A program made the translations under genes and the position numbers. From positions 124,001-188,000 of the forward strand of contig VWND01000003.1 of the NCBI GenBank assembly GCA_009599575.1: a DNA stretch of 64,000 nucleotides. The letters run 5' to 3'. The notes beneath the pieces are model-generated. The model saw only the letters and a program-made list of their open reading frames with translations, had not been told where the DNA came from and made no database searches. Shown one piece after another: positions 1-11,379 of this stretch. This DNA comes from Blumeriella jaapii. Taxonomy: Eukaryota > Ascomycota > Leotiomycetes > Helotiales > Drepanopezizaceae. The stretch's first letter is position 1, and every line of letters starts with the position of its first letter.

Positions 1-1954
1 TAGCTAATTTAATTTATTAAATTAAAATAATTATTAATTATAAAGCCTTAGAATATTTTATAATTTTCAAATTCTTAAACGCTCGATAAATACGCTGGGC
101 CGAGCTTTTCGCCGATTACAATTTTTTTATTATATATAAATCAGATAAATATAATTTTTTGGCTAACGTATTAATACGTCGTACGAGCGAATTCGATCGT
201 TAAAACTTTTTCAAACGTATTTAGCGCCTGCAAATATTTTTTCGAACCGATCAGATCGATTATCGCCTTTTAATTAAAAAACTTCGACTTTCCACGGCTT
301 TCGAAACAGCTGTTTTTATCGTTGAAATAGCTAATTTTTTTTTCGCATTTCGTATCGTTGACCAGCTTTTCCACGCTAATTGCACAATTAGCAGCCTGAT
401 AGCTTTCCGAAAAAAAGCTGTACGAAACGCTACGAAAAAAAACGACGCCAATAATATTTCGTATATATTTAAACGCGATCTGCTGTTATATTACGGTCGT
501 TTAATAATATTAAACGTCGATTATTTTCGTTTAATCTTTGTACGAAAAATATACGACCAGATTTTTACCGTTTATTTCAGCGTTCGCAAAACTACGCAAT
601 TGCTTTCGGATTAATATTATTAGCGAAATATAATAGCTTTTGTAAAATAATATTATCGCAATTGCTACGCTTATCGAAAAAGTTTTGTTTTAAAAAATAA
701 GCGCTCCGGCTTTTTTCAGCCTTTTTTTGTTTTTAACCATTTTTAAAAGCATATTATAATAAACTTTTGCAATTTTAATAAAAACAAACATAGTTACGAT
801 AACGTGTTCGTAATAATAAATCGCTTTTCTAAGCAAGCTATTTCGATTTTTTGTTATAAAAATATCGACGCTCGAAGCCTCGCCAAATTGTATATATTTT
901 ACGTATACAAGTATTTTAATCTTTTAAAAAGTATTATTAACGATCGTGGCCTTTAATATTAGTTTACTTTTTAGTCTGAATTAAATAAAATATTCGGTAC
1001 GCAATTAAAGCTTTCGACAGCCGCTTATTTTAAAACCGATGGTCAGATCGAAATTTATAATTAATATTTGTAAAAACGTTTTCGATTTTTCGTAAACTTT
1101 TATTAAAACAATTAAAGCGAATTTCTTTTAATAATGGATTTCGCTCAAATAGTATTTTTTTACGAGAATTTAAATGGCTTTTTACCTTTTGAAATCGTAT
1201 ACGGTTATATTTCTTATATTAATTGGAATTGGAAACTCGATACTTCCTTTTTTTTTAATCTTTTATATAAGCTAAACGCAAACAAAGCTCGTGCGTACGC
1301 TCGCCGCCATTACAACGCTTGGAATTTCGCTAAATCGCATTTTTAATAAATCCACGATAAAATAAAAAAAAATGCGAATAGATTTCGCCGCGCGATCGAT
1401 TTTGACGTTAGCGATTACGTATAATTCGATATGCGTTTATTTCCGATTTTCCGGCCTTTTCGCAAGCTCGATAATTTTACAAACGGCCCTTTTAAAATTA
1501 TAGCCAAAATTTTCGATAACGCTTTTAAGCTAAACCTTTTTAGTATTATAAACGTATATCCAGTTTTTTACGCTAATCGATTGCGTAAAGCAGCTGACGA
1601 CGCGCTTTCAGATTAGATTAATCCAGCTTTTAAATTTATTAATATAACTGATAAGCTTAAGTATAAAATCGAAAAATTAATCGTTTATCGAATATAGCGG
1701 AAAACTTTTTAATACAAAGCTTTTTAAATAAGCTTAAATAAAGATTTTACGTGGTATTCCGCGTCTGATTTTATATATGCTTTTTTAAAAGTGCGCGTTC
1801 TTTATTTAGCGCATAAAAAGCTCCTCGGTCCTTTTGCAAAACTCGTAAATTGGCTGAAAGCGTATTTCGAAGGTTTGGATTCGTACGATTATTTGAATAG
1901 CGACGTACTAATAAATAAAAGCTTAAAAGCGCGCTTTTTCGGACGGAGAAATAA
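1..1954 (+). pseudogene. Family A Ty3/gypsy pol, 3' part (RNase H tail, integrase, chromodomain), RIP-degraded
   Basis: This is the 3' end of an A-family polyprotein; its 5' part lies left of the window. The first 130 bases match the RNase H end at 15107-15240 (ALEYF and RWAELFADYNFFITYK in translation). The integrase core follows at about 770-1330, with YDNVFV, INDRG (second catalytic Asp) and DGQIEIYN (third, Glu). A post-integrase segment reads openly at 1431-1616, and a chromodomain-like tail runs from about 1620 to 1900. Reading resumes after each TAA/TAG, as expected of RIP-made stops. A purine-rich tract (GGACGGAGAAATA) sits just before the LTR. The fragment is non-functional. Family and domain calls are secure; exact domain edges are approximate. 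Confidence 0.88.
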
Positions 1955-2251
1955 TATAACGATTTATTCTGTTGCCACCTTTCGTATTATCCCAGCAATT
2001 ACGTATAGCTGTAAGCTTTTCAGCAACTACGTATAGCTGCAAGCCCCCTGGTCTTTTGATGGATTTTCCTATCAACTATGGAAATTATTTATATATATAA
2101 AGCTTTCTCTTTTTAGCAACTTCTGCCTTTTGCAGTTGTTGATTTTAAGTGAATATCTTTGTTACAGAACCAAAGGCTCGTTTCTTATACCATATGAACA
2201 CGGCGACCAGTTGACTGATCTCCCAGCCCTTCGACTGATTAGATCGTTACA
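1955..2251 (+). repeat. 3' LTR of family A copy A0, with an internal 28-bp duplication
   Basis: It matches the A-family LTRs at 4605-4867, 17061-17324 and 52362-52627, but is 297 bp rather than about 266. The excess is a tandem duplication of 28 bp (1993-2020 and 2021-2048, starting CAGCAA.TACGTATAGCTG). Ends are RIP-altered: TATAACGA for TGTGACGA and TCGTTACA for TCGTCACA. It abuts a D-family leader at 2252, so A0 was inserted into D copy J; the flank GCTCA (2252-2256) should be its TSD, with the partner outside the window. Confidence 0.9.
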
Positions 2252-2322
2252 GCTCAGGCTAATACACGTACAGCCATTTTTTTACTACTTTTAATAAAAA
2301 GCCGCAAATTATAATTGCCATA
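2252..2322 (-). mobile_element. D-family copy J, leader fragment left of the TRIM
   Basis: Matches the leader found at 24240-24310 (plus strand) and 45290-45360 (minus strand), including the motif ACTTTTAATAAAAAGCCGC. It is separated from the rest of J (3699-4114) by the TRIM insertion. Non-coding leader between the D 5' LTR and gag. Confidence 0.85.
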
Positions 2323-2532
2323 TGTAACGACGTGGCCCGTTCGGCTCGGCCCTTCGGCTTCCCGGCCTTGGCCCCTTGGCCCCTTCGGCCCTTCGGCCCT
2401 TCGGCCTTCCGGCCCTTGCCGAACCTTAAACCCATATATATATAGCTTCTTCCAGCAAAACCTCTTCCAGATTCTGCACCTTGATATTCTAAGCCCTTCG
2501 CCTACCTGTTTTCCAGCATACGTGTCGTCATA
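2323..2532 (+). repeat. TRIM 5' LTR (210 bp)
   Basis: GC-rich LTR with a run of CCCTTCGGCC-type repeats near its start. It differs from the 3' LTR only by transitions that I could see (for example TGTAACGAC against TGTGACGAC, CAGCAAAACC against CAGCAGAACC), consistent with light RIP. Confidence 0.93.
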
Positions 2533-3483
2533 TTATATTAAGGTCAAACACCCCTTTTCAGTTTCGAAGCTACACCTTCGTCTTTCAGACTACTTCGGCG
2601 TTTGTAATCTTTTTATTGCGACGCCGCCACACCGCTTTTCGCTGTAGCCAGCTTTTGCAGCAAACGTTACACCACCTTTAAAGCTTTTATCGACCAAAAC
2701 TCTTTCGAGCCTATCAAATTTCAGTTAATTTTCCTCGCCCGAGCACGCTGCGGTGAAGACTCCGCGAAAAGGCCGACGATTTTTCCGGCGATTTACTTCC
2801 CCCCTGCACCACTTCCGCTGAACACCGAGATACTGTTTACAAACCGGCAAATTCGGACCTTTTTACTAAGCGTTCCGACCGAATCAGCTACTCGACCGAT
2901 TTTTTCGAATACGCGCTTTCCTTTTTAGTATTTCGACGTTTTCTTTCGATATAGCTGTTTTAATGGAGCCTGCCGTTATTCGACTAGCCTTTTGGCTGCA
3001 AAATCTTATAAACGCGAAACATTAGTATACGCGCAGCCTCGATACGTATACGCGGAATTTGATTAAAGCTATTATTAATCGACATAAGGCTTCTGCCACC
3101 CTTTTCACTTCTGTTTCTATTCTAGCCGACTATCAAGCCAGATTGACTCGACTTTCGGTATTAATATACGACAAATTGGCTGCAAAGCCCCCTTCCACCA
3201 TCAGCGCCAGCGCCGGCGCCGGAACGCGATTATACCCCCTTTTTGCAGAAAATTATCGACGTATCGCGTAACGTAGAAAGCCTAATATTAAACCAAGCCG
3301 AACAAATGGATTTTGTTATCGATAAGGTTAGTTAAAAGAGTAAAAATGGCGACTTATATGCAAGATAGCTTGCAAAAGGACGTATGCGAGAGCTGTATTA
3401 CAATTGGGTTGATTTTTACGTTCGAGAGCGAACGTTCACTACGTTATGCTATAACTCCGTTCTTTTTTCGGACGGGGGGGTAG
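2533..3483 (+). pseudogene. TRIM internal region, possible relic of a gag-like reading frame
   Basis: No long intact ORF exists. One frame reads openly around 2670-2900 (for example FIDQNSFEPIKFQ), and another stretch (3059-3271) is open for 70 codons. No zinc knuckle, protease or reverse transcriptase is visible. The sequence is clearly less AT-rich than its surroundings. I do not recognise a family. It may be a decayed gag or a packaging and dimerisation region of a non-autonomous element. Confidence 0.5.
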
Positions 3484-3693
3484 TGTGACGACGTGGCCCG
3501 TTCGGCTCGGCCCTTCGGCTTCCCGGCCTTGGCCCCTTGGCCCCTTCGGCCCTTCGGCCCTTCGGCCTTCCGGCCCTTGCCGAACCTTAAACCCATATGT
3601 ATATAGCTTCTTCCAGCAGAACCTCTTCCAGGTTCTGCACCTTGATATTCTAAGCCCTTCGCCTACCTGTTCTCCAGCATACGTGTCGTCACA
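3484..3693 (+). repeat. TRIM 3' LTR (210 bp)
   Basis: Starts TGTGACGAC and ends GTCGTCACA, followed by TSD CCATA. Better preserved than the 5' copy. Confidence 0.94.
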
Positions 3694-3698
3694 CCATA

Positions 3699-4114
3699 AT
3701 TACAAAGCGTAAAATCAAAAGGTTAAATTTTCGCCAAGCGTTTAACTAAAAAAAATCTAAATCAGAAAAGCCGAGCGCAGCGGTCGAAGCGTACGAATTA
3801 ATATTCGATTTGTTATTTTTAAACAAAAAAGCGATTTTCGAATTTTAAATTTCGCACGATTCAAAATTGCCTAACCGTAATTTCAAACGTTTTTAAAATA
3901 TATTACATTTTTGTAATCTAATAATTATACGTAAAATAAAGGAAGCTATTAAAAGTTTTTTATATAATGCAGCTGCGAATAATATTATATAAAAGATTTT
4001 TTAAACCGTAATAGCGAAATATCGAAATCGACTTTAATTATAAATTTAAAAAATGCATCGGCGAATATATAAAAACGAAATACCGAAATTTAAATCCCTG
4101 CGTAAATTATCAAA
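3699..4114 (-). mobile_element. D-family copy J, 5' leader next to its LTR
   Basis: Reverse complement of the D1 leader (23829-24240). Adjacent to the LTR, on the minus strand, is a sequence like TTTGGTGATTTACG, a plausible tRNA primer-binding site starting with TGG. No reading frame is seen. Confidence 0.85.
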
Positions 4115-4379
4115 TATAAAAGTAAATAGGAAAACCAGACTAATACGGCCATATATCGATGGGTAAAATAATCTAAAAAATCCTTAGAAAAAATTATAAA
4201 AAGAAAAAAAAAAAAAAAAAAATATAAATTAGACTGCGTGCCTATAATACTATTTAAAAAGGTGCTTTGCTTTTATATCTGTTGAAAATAGTTAATGGCA
4301 GGGGGTCTCGGAGAGGTCCATACCTCGACCATAGCTAAAACTACCAATTCCCATTAATACAAAGTATCACCGTTTTACA
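4115..4379 (-). repeat. 5' LTR of D-family copy J
   Basis: About 265 bp, matching the D LTRs at 23562-23828, 34590-34856, 51792-52058 and 58341-58607. Termini derive from TGTAAAA and TTTTACA. Downstream on the minus strand lies the D leader, so this is a 5' LTR. On its right it abuts H-family pol (4380), the sequence J was inserted into. Confidence 0.9.
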
Positions 4380-4604
4380 TTACCGAAGTTTCCCTTTTTT
4401 ACGCTAATAAAAGCTTTTATTTCCGAATAAGCTTTTTTTTATTTAAACTTATTTTAAATTTCATTTTACGCATTTTGCGAATAGCAAATACGAAAAAAAA
4501 CGATTTCGCCGATAAAATAAAAAAATTAAAATTACTTTTACGTACAAATCTGATTTTAGCGTTAGCCGACCAAAAACATTATTTTAATTAACAACGCTAA
4601 TTAG
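4380..4604 (+). pseudogene. H-family copy K, post-integrase pol fragment
   Basis: Matches 50285-50510 of the complete H element (ACGCTAATAAAAGC, GCCGATAAAATAAAAAAAT and CTAATTAG at the end). It is interrupted exactly at CTAATTAG by element A1 and resumes at 17325. It corresponds to the region between integrase and the C-terminal chromodomain. The 5' part of K lies beyond J, outside the window. Confidence 0.88.
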
Positions 4605-4867
4605 TGTGACGACTCACTCGTTTGCCCCTCGCGTCACCCCAGCAACTACGTATAGTTGCAAGCTCCCTGGTCTCCTGGTGGGTCTCCCATCAACTGTGGA
4701 AACTATTATATATATAAGGCTCTTTTCTTTTAGCAACTTCTGCCTTTTGCAATTATTAATTTTAAATGAATATTTTTGTATAAAACCAAAGGCTCGTTTT
4801 TTATATTATATGAACACGGCGACCAATTAACTGATTTCTTAACTCTTCGATTAATTAAATCGTTATA
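4605..4867 (+). repeat. 5' LTR of A1
   Basis: 263 bp, starting with intact TGTGACGA and ending TCGTTATA (RIP-altered TCGTCACA). It contains a TATATATAAGG stretch about 90 bp in, a likely core promoter. Confidence 0.92.
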
Positions 4868-6540
4868 TTATTAATAACTTTTTTTTTTACGCTAGCGACG
4901 GCGTAAATTATTTTTTTTTTCGAATTTTTTACGGATTATATTAAAATGATCGACCGGTCGTGAAAAAGTCTATTTTCGCATTTTGCGAAAAATAGCTTTT
5001 ATTTAACGATCTCCTTTTCAACAGAGCTTTTCAGCTTCTGCTATTATATTTTAATCTTTTTTTTTTCAATCAGCGAAAAAGCAGCCTCCCCCAGAAGCTT
5101 TTTTTTCTGAAAAACAGTTCTCCCTTCGAGAAAAAAAAAATAAAAGAAAAGGCAGAGCGCCAATCATTTCGCTTGCCATTTTTTTTTTGCAGCTTAGCGC
5201 TGAAAGCGTTTAGTTAAAACTTTTGCAAAATTAATTAAAAAAAGCGCAAAAGCGTAAACGACAATTTCTGGAAATTATACGACTGCGACAGACCTTTTAA
5301 TCAAAGCGTTTGGTAGAATTTATCGAACGTGCTTTTATTAGTCGCGAATCCGCTGCTTTTCTTTTTTTTCGCAACGTTTTATTTTAATTAATAAACGCTG
5401 CAAATCAACTTTTACGTTTTTCGCGAATTTTTTTTAGATTTTTCTATAACGGCCAAAACTTTAACGCGTTTTTTAAACGCTATAATTTCCATTTATTTGC
5501 TGATTTTCGATTAGCTCGTATAAAACGCGTTTCGAATTTTAAGTTTAAGCTAGATAATAGTAAAAATTACAAAGCACGTTATTAAAAAACTAGAGTTTTC
5601 GACAACTTCGAATTTTATTACGATTATTTCGCTGGCGATCGATTTCGTAAAAATTATATATTCGATTAAACCGAAAGCGTAGGAAAAAAGTTTTTTATTC
5701 CGCGTATTTTAAACCGTTCCGATTTTATATTTTTCGAAGAATTAATAAAAAAAATCGCCGATTTTCTGGCCGATTTTTCCGACGTTTAAAAAGCCGAAAA
5801 CGAATTTAAAATGTTTGTAATAAATACGTACGACGATTTTTGGCGATTTTACCTGCGATTTTTTATTTTCGCAGCGAACGCATAAATACAAATTAATAAA
5901 TAGCTTCGGAACGCTTTCCGCGATAAAATATCAAAGCGTTTACAAAAAAAATTACATTTGGAATGGGCGCGTACAACGACTTTTAAAAATTGGCTTACCG
6001 CCGTTCGACAAAAAAAATAAAATCAATTAGCTAAACGAATTTTATACGCGAATCGCTTTTTAACTAAGTTTATTATTTATTAAAATAGTAGATTTTTAAC
6101 TAAAACGTATTATAAATCAAATCGTACGTACGAAAATCGTTTAAATGTTTTATAGGCTTTTTTTCAGCCTTCTGCTGTTTTTTTTTTTTTTTCACGCCAA
6201 AACGCTTTTTTTAGCGTTTTTCTTTTTCGATCGGATTAACGATAACGTTCGTTTTTTATTTTATATTAAAAAATTTAAAAAAGCTAATTTACGCGACTTT
6301 TTACGGGCCGACCCTCGGTTTTATTTAAAAGCTTTTTTAAGCTGGTAAATATAAACGAAATCGAACCGGCCGAAAATTCGCCTTTTAATAATAATAGTAA
6401 AAACGAAAACCCTTTTTCAAACGATTTTTAAAATGCATACGAAAAAGTTAAAAGTTTTTCCGTTAATCGAAGAAACGTTTAGGCCTAAGCAAAGCTTTTT
6501 TTTTAAGCGTATTACGCGATATGCGTTATTTTAACGTTCG
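4868..6540 (+). pseudogene. A1 leader and gag, RIP-degraded
   Basis: Roughly 4868-5200 is AT-rich leader without a convincing frame. From about 5500 to 6350 a retrotransposon gag-type sequence can be read through stops, with phrases such as LHLEWARTTTFKNWLTAV (about 5950-6000) and AKRILYANRFLTK. This is typical of the capsid region of fungal chromoviruses. The downstream part should hold a zinc knuckle near 6480-6520, but it is too degraded for the Cys residues to be placed. The start codon cannot be defined. Confidence 0.75.
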
Positions 6541-7100
6541 AAAGCTTTTTAATAACGATTTATTAATAATTTCCGTTATATTTATCAAAAATAATTTTTC
6601 GTATAAAATAAAAGCGTTCGCCGATTTTAAAGCGAACGGTTATGCGTTAATCGATTCGGCGCTAATTAATTTTTTTTTTTTTTTTTAAAAACTTTTGATT
6701 TAATTTTTTTCGGCTTTTTTTTTTGTAAAAAGGTATAATAAAGCTCGTGGCCATTTAATTATATATTTTACGTTTTTTAATTTTATTATTAACAACCGAA
6801 TATAATCGTATTTTTTTTTTGATTATTAATTTCGGAAATTATAATATAATTTTAAAAAAAGCTTGGTTGGCCGAATATTAAGTTTTACTAAACTGTAATA
6901 AACGCAAATTTTATTAGCCGAAATCTTATTTTTTTATAGCTTTTTACGCTCGTTGTATTAAAGTTTTTTATTTACATTTCCGAAAAATTTAATTTCGCTA
7001 TTAAAACGACGTTATGAAACGTGATAAAAACTTTGACCAATTGTAGCAGACTTACGACGCTATGCGAAACGCGAAAAGGTCGAATTTTATTCGCGGTGCT
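6541..7100 (+). pseudogene. A1 retropepsin-like protease region
   Basis: The translation contains KAFADFKANGYALID around 6611-6655, where the catalytic D-[ST]-G-A box has become D-F-K-A. About 230 bp further on, IIL.KAWLAEY and a Trp-Pro pair fit the ILG.WL segment that closes the protease fold of Ty3-like elements. The frame runs to the LINE insertion at 7113 and resumes at 13420. Non-functional. Confidence 0.75.
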
Positions 7101-7112
7101 AATTTCGATAGC

Positions 7113-7550
7113 TGATAATAATGATAATGATATTGTTTAACGTCTGGAGGGGGCAGTGAAACTGCGCTACCTCAAGCCTTCCGAAAGGCATTGGAAACGT
7201 GCTAAGCTGGGGATTTTTATATACAAAAGATTTTCGAGAAAGCAGTTATATAAAAGAAATATGTAACAAAGGTCCGCTATTTAAGCTTTTTTCTTATAAG
7301 CGGGATGGTTTTCCATTGTGTTTGTAAAATAAACTTCGAAAAAAATCAAAACGTAAAAACCGCTAAATGTTTTTGTTGGTCGTAAAACCAATGATTAAGC
7401 TAATCGGCGAGATTATACAAAATAAAAGCGCGAAAAATCCAAAACTTTTCAATCTAAATTTTTAAACGTTAGTAATATAATATCAGAAACTTTTCTTTTG
7501 AGACGGCAACACGCTGCCCCAGAGTTTATTTAGGGTAAGTAAAAAAGTAA
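7113..7550 (-). other. LINE 3' UTR and repeat tail
   Basis: On the minus strand this ends with CCCCTCCAGACGTTAAAC followed by ATATCATTATCATTATTATCA against the TSD. It carries little RIP compared with ORF2: CA and TG dinucleotides are common. No reading frame. This is the part expected to be recognised by the reverse transcriptase. Confidence 0.8.
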
Positions 7551-10500
7551 AATTTAATAATATAAAAAAGTTCCGCGAATTGCTTCGCGTTCAGTTTTTT
7601 AAGATATCGCAATGCTTCGGTATCCGAAATGGGTGAATAATCCGGCTTTTGCGGCTAATAACGGAATCGTTTTCGAGACTTTTTGCATTTTACGATATGT
7701 AATAAAACCTTGCGTTTGCCGTAAAAGCATTTCAGGTTCGCGTCTGCGTATCTGAATTTGGTATAATACCAATGGAAATCGCCGTGTAAAAAGCGAAGCG
7801 TTAAAAATCGATAAAACACCGGGCGAGATAAATGTAATTTTAAAAAGTTTTTAATACGATATTCGAATTATTACCGCTAATAGTTCCGAGAAAAAGAATT
7901 TTTGTGTTTAAATTACTATTTGATCCTGGCGTCGTTTTTTATCGATTTGTAATAAAAACGTATTCCATAGATCGTCGGTTCGAAAAGCATGCCCGGGTCC
8001 CAAAGCTGACTGTTTTTTTGAGTGGCGAATTTATCCGCTGCTTTGTTGCCGACTATACTTATATGTTTTAAGGCCTACCGGATTCCGACGTCGTATATGA
8101 GTATTATATTTTATATTTCGTAAAACGCTTATTATAATATCGATAACGCGTTTTTTCGTATGTATTAAATCACCGAAATCGAATCGATGCAAAGCCAAAT
8201 GCGGCCGTACGTATAAGCAGGCTGCGCGCGTAGCGTTCTGGCCAGTTTTGTGCGGGCCTTTATTATTTCCGCGTCGAAAACGTAGGATTTCGTATTAATC
8301 GCTTTATAGCCCGAGCCGATTACTTTTTTATTTTAATAAGTTATATAACCGTAGTTAATTAATTTGTTTTTATTTGGGTATCGTTCCGTATTATTAGAAA
8401 AAATCGTAATATTATCGGGAAGCAATTCGTTTTATTATTTATTAAAAACCTTCGCGGCCTTTTTTTTGTTTACTTTTAAAATGGGATCCGTTCGGCACCT
8501 AAAAGAAAAATGAAATGGTCGGAGTTAGGGTCGGGAGACTGGCGAAAACCAGATCGCCGCGCGCTCGACTTTCGTTTTTGCAGCTTGTCGAATGCCTTTG
8601 CCGCGGCTTCGAGTAATTATTAGTAAAAGCATTCGTTTGACCAAAAGGTGACTTTTATTTATTGTTCGTAAGCGTAGCGCGAATCTCAGTCTGATTTTTT
8701 CCAAAGCCGCTTCCGCTGATAAAAAGCCTGCGTTTCGAAAAAGTGTGATATTCGAAGTAGTTTTCTATATTAGTAAAACGTTTTTAGCGGCCAGCGTAAT
8801 CGTGCTTTCTATTATGTTTAAATGCCAGTTTATTTTTATGCTGATTTTCCTGTTCCGGACCGTTTTAATGCGACTATTATACCACGCCTTAGCTTCGTAC
8901 AAAATGGACGGGAAAACGCAAGTGATTATAGCTTTTCGGAATAAATAAGCCGGAGGGCCTCGTATTGTTTTCGCTAGCTTTTGTATATAAAAAGCGAGCT
9001 TTCGAGCTTTAATAATCCGTTTTAAATACGTGTTTTTTAAACGACAGTTTGCGATCAAACCAAATCTCTAGCTATCGTAAGGCCGGCTGTTCCTTTTTCT
9101 TTTTCGAAATCGTAATTAATTCGATCGTATTATTTTCGTTTATAACGCAAAAAAAAAAGCGTAATCGTGTTTTTTTTTTAATGATATGAATTATTTTTTG
9201 TTTTTTTAGCGTAAAGAAAACTTTGTTATCGTTGCTTTATTGCAAAATCGATTTAACGTTTTCGAATAATAATTGCACGTTCGTATTTAGCGAATTAAAT
9301 ATCCGATAAAAGCAGATATTATCAGCGTATCCGAATCGAAGTTCCGGATTTTGTGCTATCAGCTTTGCGAAATAAAATATATACAGGATTGGCGAAAAAA
9401 GCGAGCTTTAAAAGGTTCTATATTTGACGTCGTAAAATTGTATAATGGCTTGTTTCAGTTTTATACGCATTTTACGGTCGGAGAAAAACTTTTATATCAG
9501 TTTTAGAAGTGATCTGGGCCAGCTTTGCGAAATTATTCGTTAAAGCAATTTTCGCATTAAAAAAGCGTCGAACGCTTTTTGAACGTTTATCGTAATTATA
9601 ATAATTTTTTTGTCCGCTGATAATATTCGTTTTACGTCGTATATAAACGAAGTTATTAAATTCATTTTTGAGCGCTTAGGAAGCGCGCTATCGTATTGCG
9701 AATTAAAAATACCGTAAATAAAAGCTGTCCAGGCCAATCTTTTCGCTATGATTCGTTCGAAGCCTTTGGAAACATAAAATAGCAAAGCAATCGGCCGCTA
9801 AAATCGCACCGAATGCATTTGCTTTTGTTTGTTTATTTTGGGCATTATCGCTATTTTCGCCAGCTTTTATAGCTGCGAAAAGTGGCTAAAAGCGAAGCAT
9901 TTGTTAAAAATGCCGTATATAATATGTTTGATATGTTTTTTAGTAAGTTTTAAGCAGCCGAACCGTAACGCGGTCGACGTCCGGCGATATGCTAAATATT
10001 TTAATTGTAAAACGCTCGACCTTTTTTAAAAAAGTGGTTTGGTTTTAAAAGAAGATTTGTTTTCGGTCGTTATTTTTTAGAAAAGAATCGTCGGGCAGAT
10101 TGTTCGCCGCATTAAACCGTTAAAGCATTTTCGTATACAACGCTTCAGCTTTTTTTTTCGAATCTTCGATTAATCGGCCGTTGATTTCGAAGGATAGCGA
10201 TTTAAAGTTCGTAATGAATTTATGCTAGCTAATTAGCAAATAAAAATTTTTATTCGATTTACATTCGTTAATTCGATTACGCTAATAATCCTGCTTGGCT
10301 TTAACCACGGCTGTTTTAAAATCCCGATATTCGAGCGATGCGATCGGGTTATTAATAATATTAAAAAGCTTATACGCCCGGTGCGCGGCTTTATATTCCG
10401 GCGTTTATTAATAGGCACCGTGGCTTTGTTTTGTATTTTTTTTCCCGGCTATTTAAATGGCCGAGTTTATTATTGCTGCGAATTATATTATATAAGTGTT

Positions 10501-11290
10501 TATCTGCTTTAGCGTAATCAGCGTTCTAGAATCAGACAAGCGAGCGATTCTCGTATGTACGAGCGCCGAAAAAGTCGAAAATGCTAAATCCGAAACTTTA
10601 TAATGCATCTGCTTTAAAAGAATCCGTTTTTTTTTTTTAATCGTAATAATTTGAGTTTAATAGTCGGAAATAGAATAAAAATCGCTTCGAATAATCGTTT
10701 TAACGAAAAGTAAATTAAAAAAAGTCAAATCGAAGATATTATCCAAACGGTGTGTCGCTATCCCTAGGTTTTCGATAAAATCCATGCCGCTTTCGGAAGT
10801 TTATTTTACAATAGCGGGTCCGCTGTAGCTAAAAGCGACGCCCGAGTCGAATATATCGTAATTAACGTTAAAATCGCCTTTTATTAAATAGTTTCTTAAA
10901 AGAACTAGATTCTTAATATAATCGATGATTTTATGGATGATAGGCTGGCGGTACACGTTAAAAATAAGCCTGTTATTAACCACGACCTATAACAGATCGC
11001 GCGAAATAAATTATTATTGCTTCGTAATTATATTTTTATTTTTTCGGATATACGTTAGTATTCGAAGGCGCTGAGCCTCGCGCTTTTTTTTATTTCCGAT
11101 GTCTCAGACCGGTACTAAAGCGTAAAAATCGTACTTTGGATAATTTTAAATAATAATATTAAAATAAATAGCAGGTTTTTATATGCAAATAACGTTAATT
11201 TGTTTAAAAAAATATAGTTCGAAAATAATAATATAAGCAGGATATTGCTTGCCTACGTTTGCCTACGCTACGATAAGCGTATCGGATTTG
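7551..11290 (-). pseudogene. LINE ORF2: AP endonuclease, reverse transcriptase, RNase H
   Basis: Reading down the minus strand, the endonuclease region lies near 10700-11290 (IFNVYRQP and KGDFNVNYDIFDSG at 10801-10983). The reverse transcriptase follows: FERIIAKRLAWTAFIYGI and IINVQKAFDAFL at 9540-9785, and the active-site box as YADN at 9318-9329 instead of YADD. A post-RT segment reads openly at 8765-9058 (TIRGPPAYLFRKAIITCVFPS). RNase H lies at about 7930-8450 (VFDAEIIKART, GRIWLCIDSI, VGNKAADKFA). A short Cys/His-rich tail lies near 7620-7750. The domain order is that of Tad/I-clade LINEs. Stops and the D-to-N change make it inactive. Confidence 0.9.
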
Positions 11291-11379
11291 TGTCGATCGC
11301 GATTACGGCCGCGGTTGCGTATATGTTGTTTATATTTTAATATCGAAATTCGGAAACGCATACGTTTATTTCGTCGTCG

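Larger units (their letters stand above)
2323..3693 (+). mobile_element. Complete TRIM-like non-autonomous LTR retrotransposon, TSD CCATA
   Basis: Two 210-bp direct repeats (2323-2532 and 3484-3693) bound 951 bp of internal sequence. The termini are TGTGACGAC and GTCGTCACA, a 9-bp inverted repeat. The flanks 2318-2322 and 3694-3698 are both CCATA, a perfect 5-bp TSD. The D leader at 45345-45375 shows the uninterrupted target. A polypurine tract with a run of seven G (about 3471-3483) ends in TAG directly before the 3' LTR. The length and lack of any pol domain fit a terminal-repeat retrotransposon in miniature. Mobilisation in trans, probably by family A, is inferred from the shared LTR tips and the TTTTTTCGGACGG tract. 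Confidence 0.93.

Noticed and set aside
2315..2647. 110-codon Pro/Gly/Arg-rich ORF, with a similar one at 3485-3712
   Set aside because: Lies over the GC-rich TRIM LTRs; the repetition reflects the LTR, not a protein repeat.
4115..4379. D-family LTR at 4115-4379 as a solo LTR
   Set aside because: The D leader with its primer-binding site follows directly on the minus strand, so it is the 5' LTR of copy J rather than a solo LTR.
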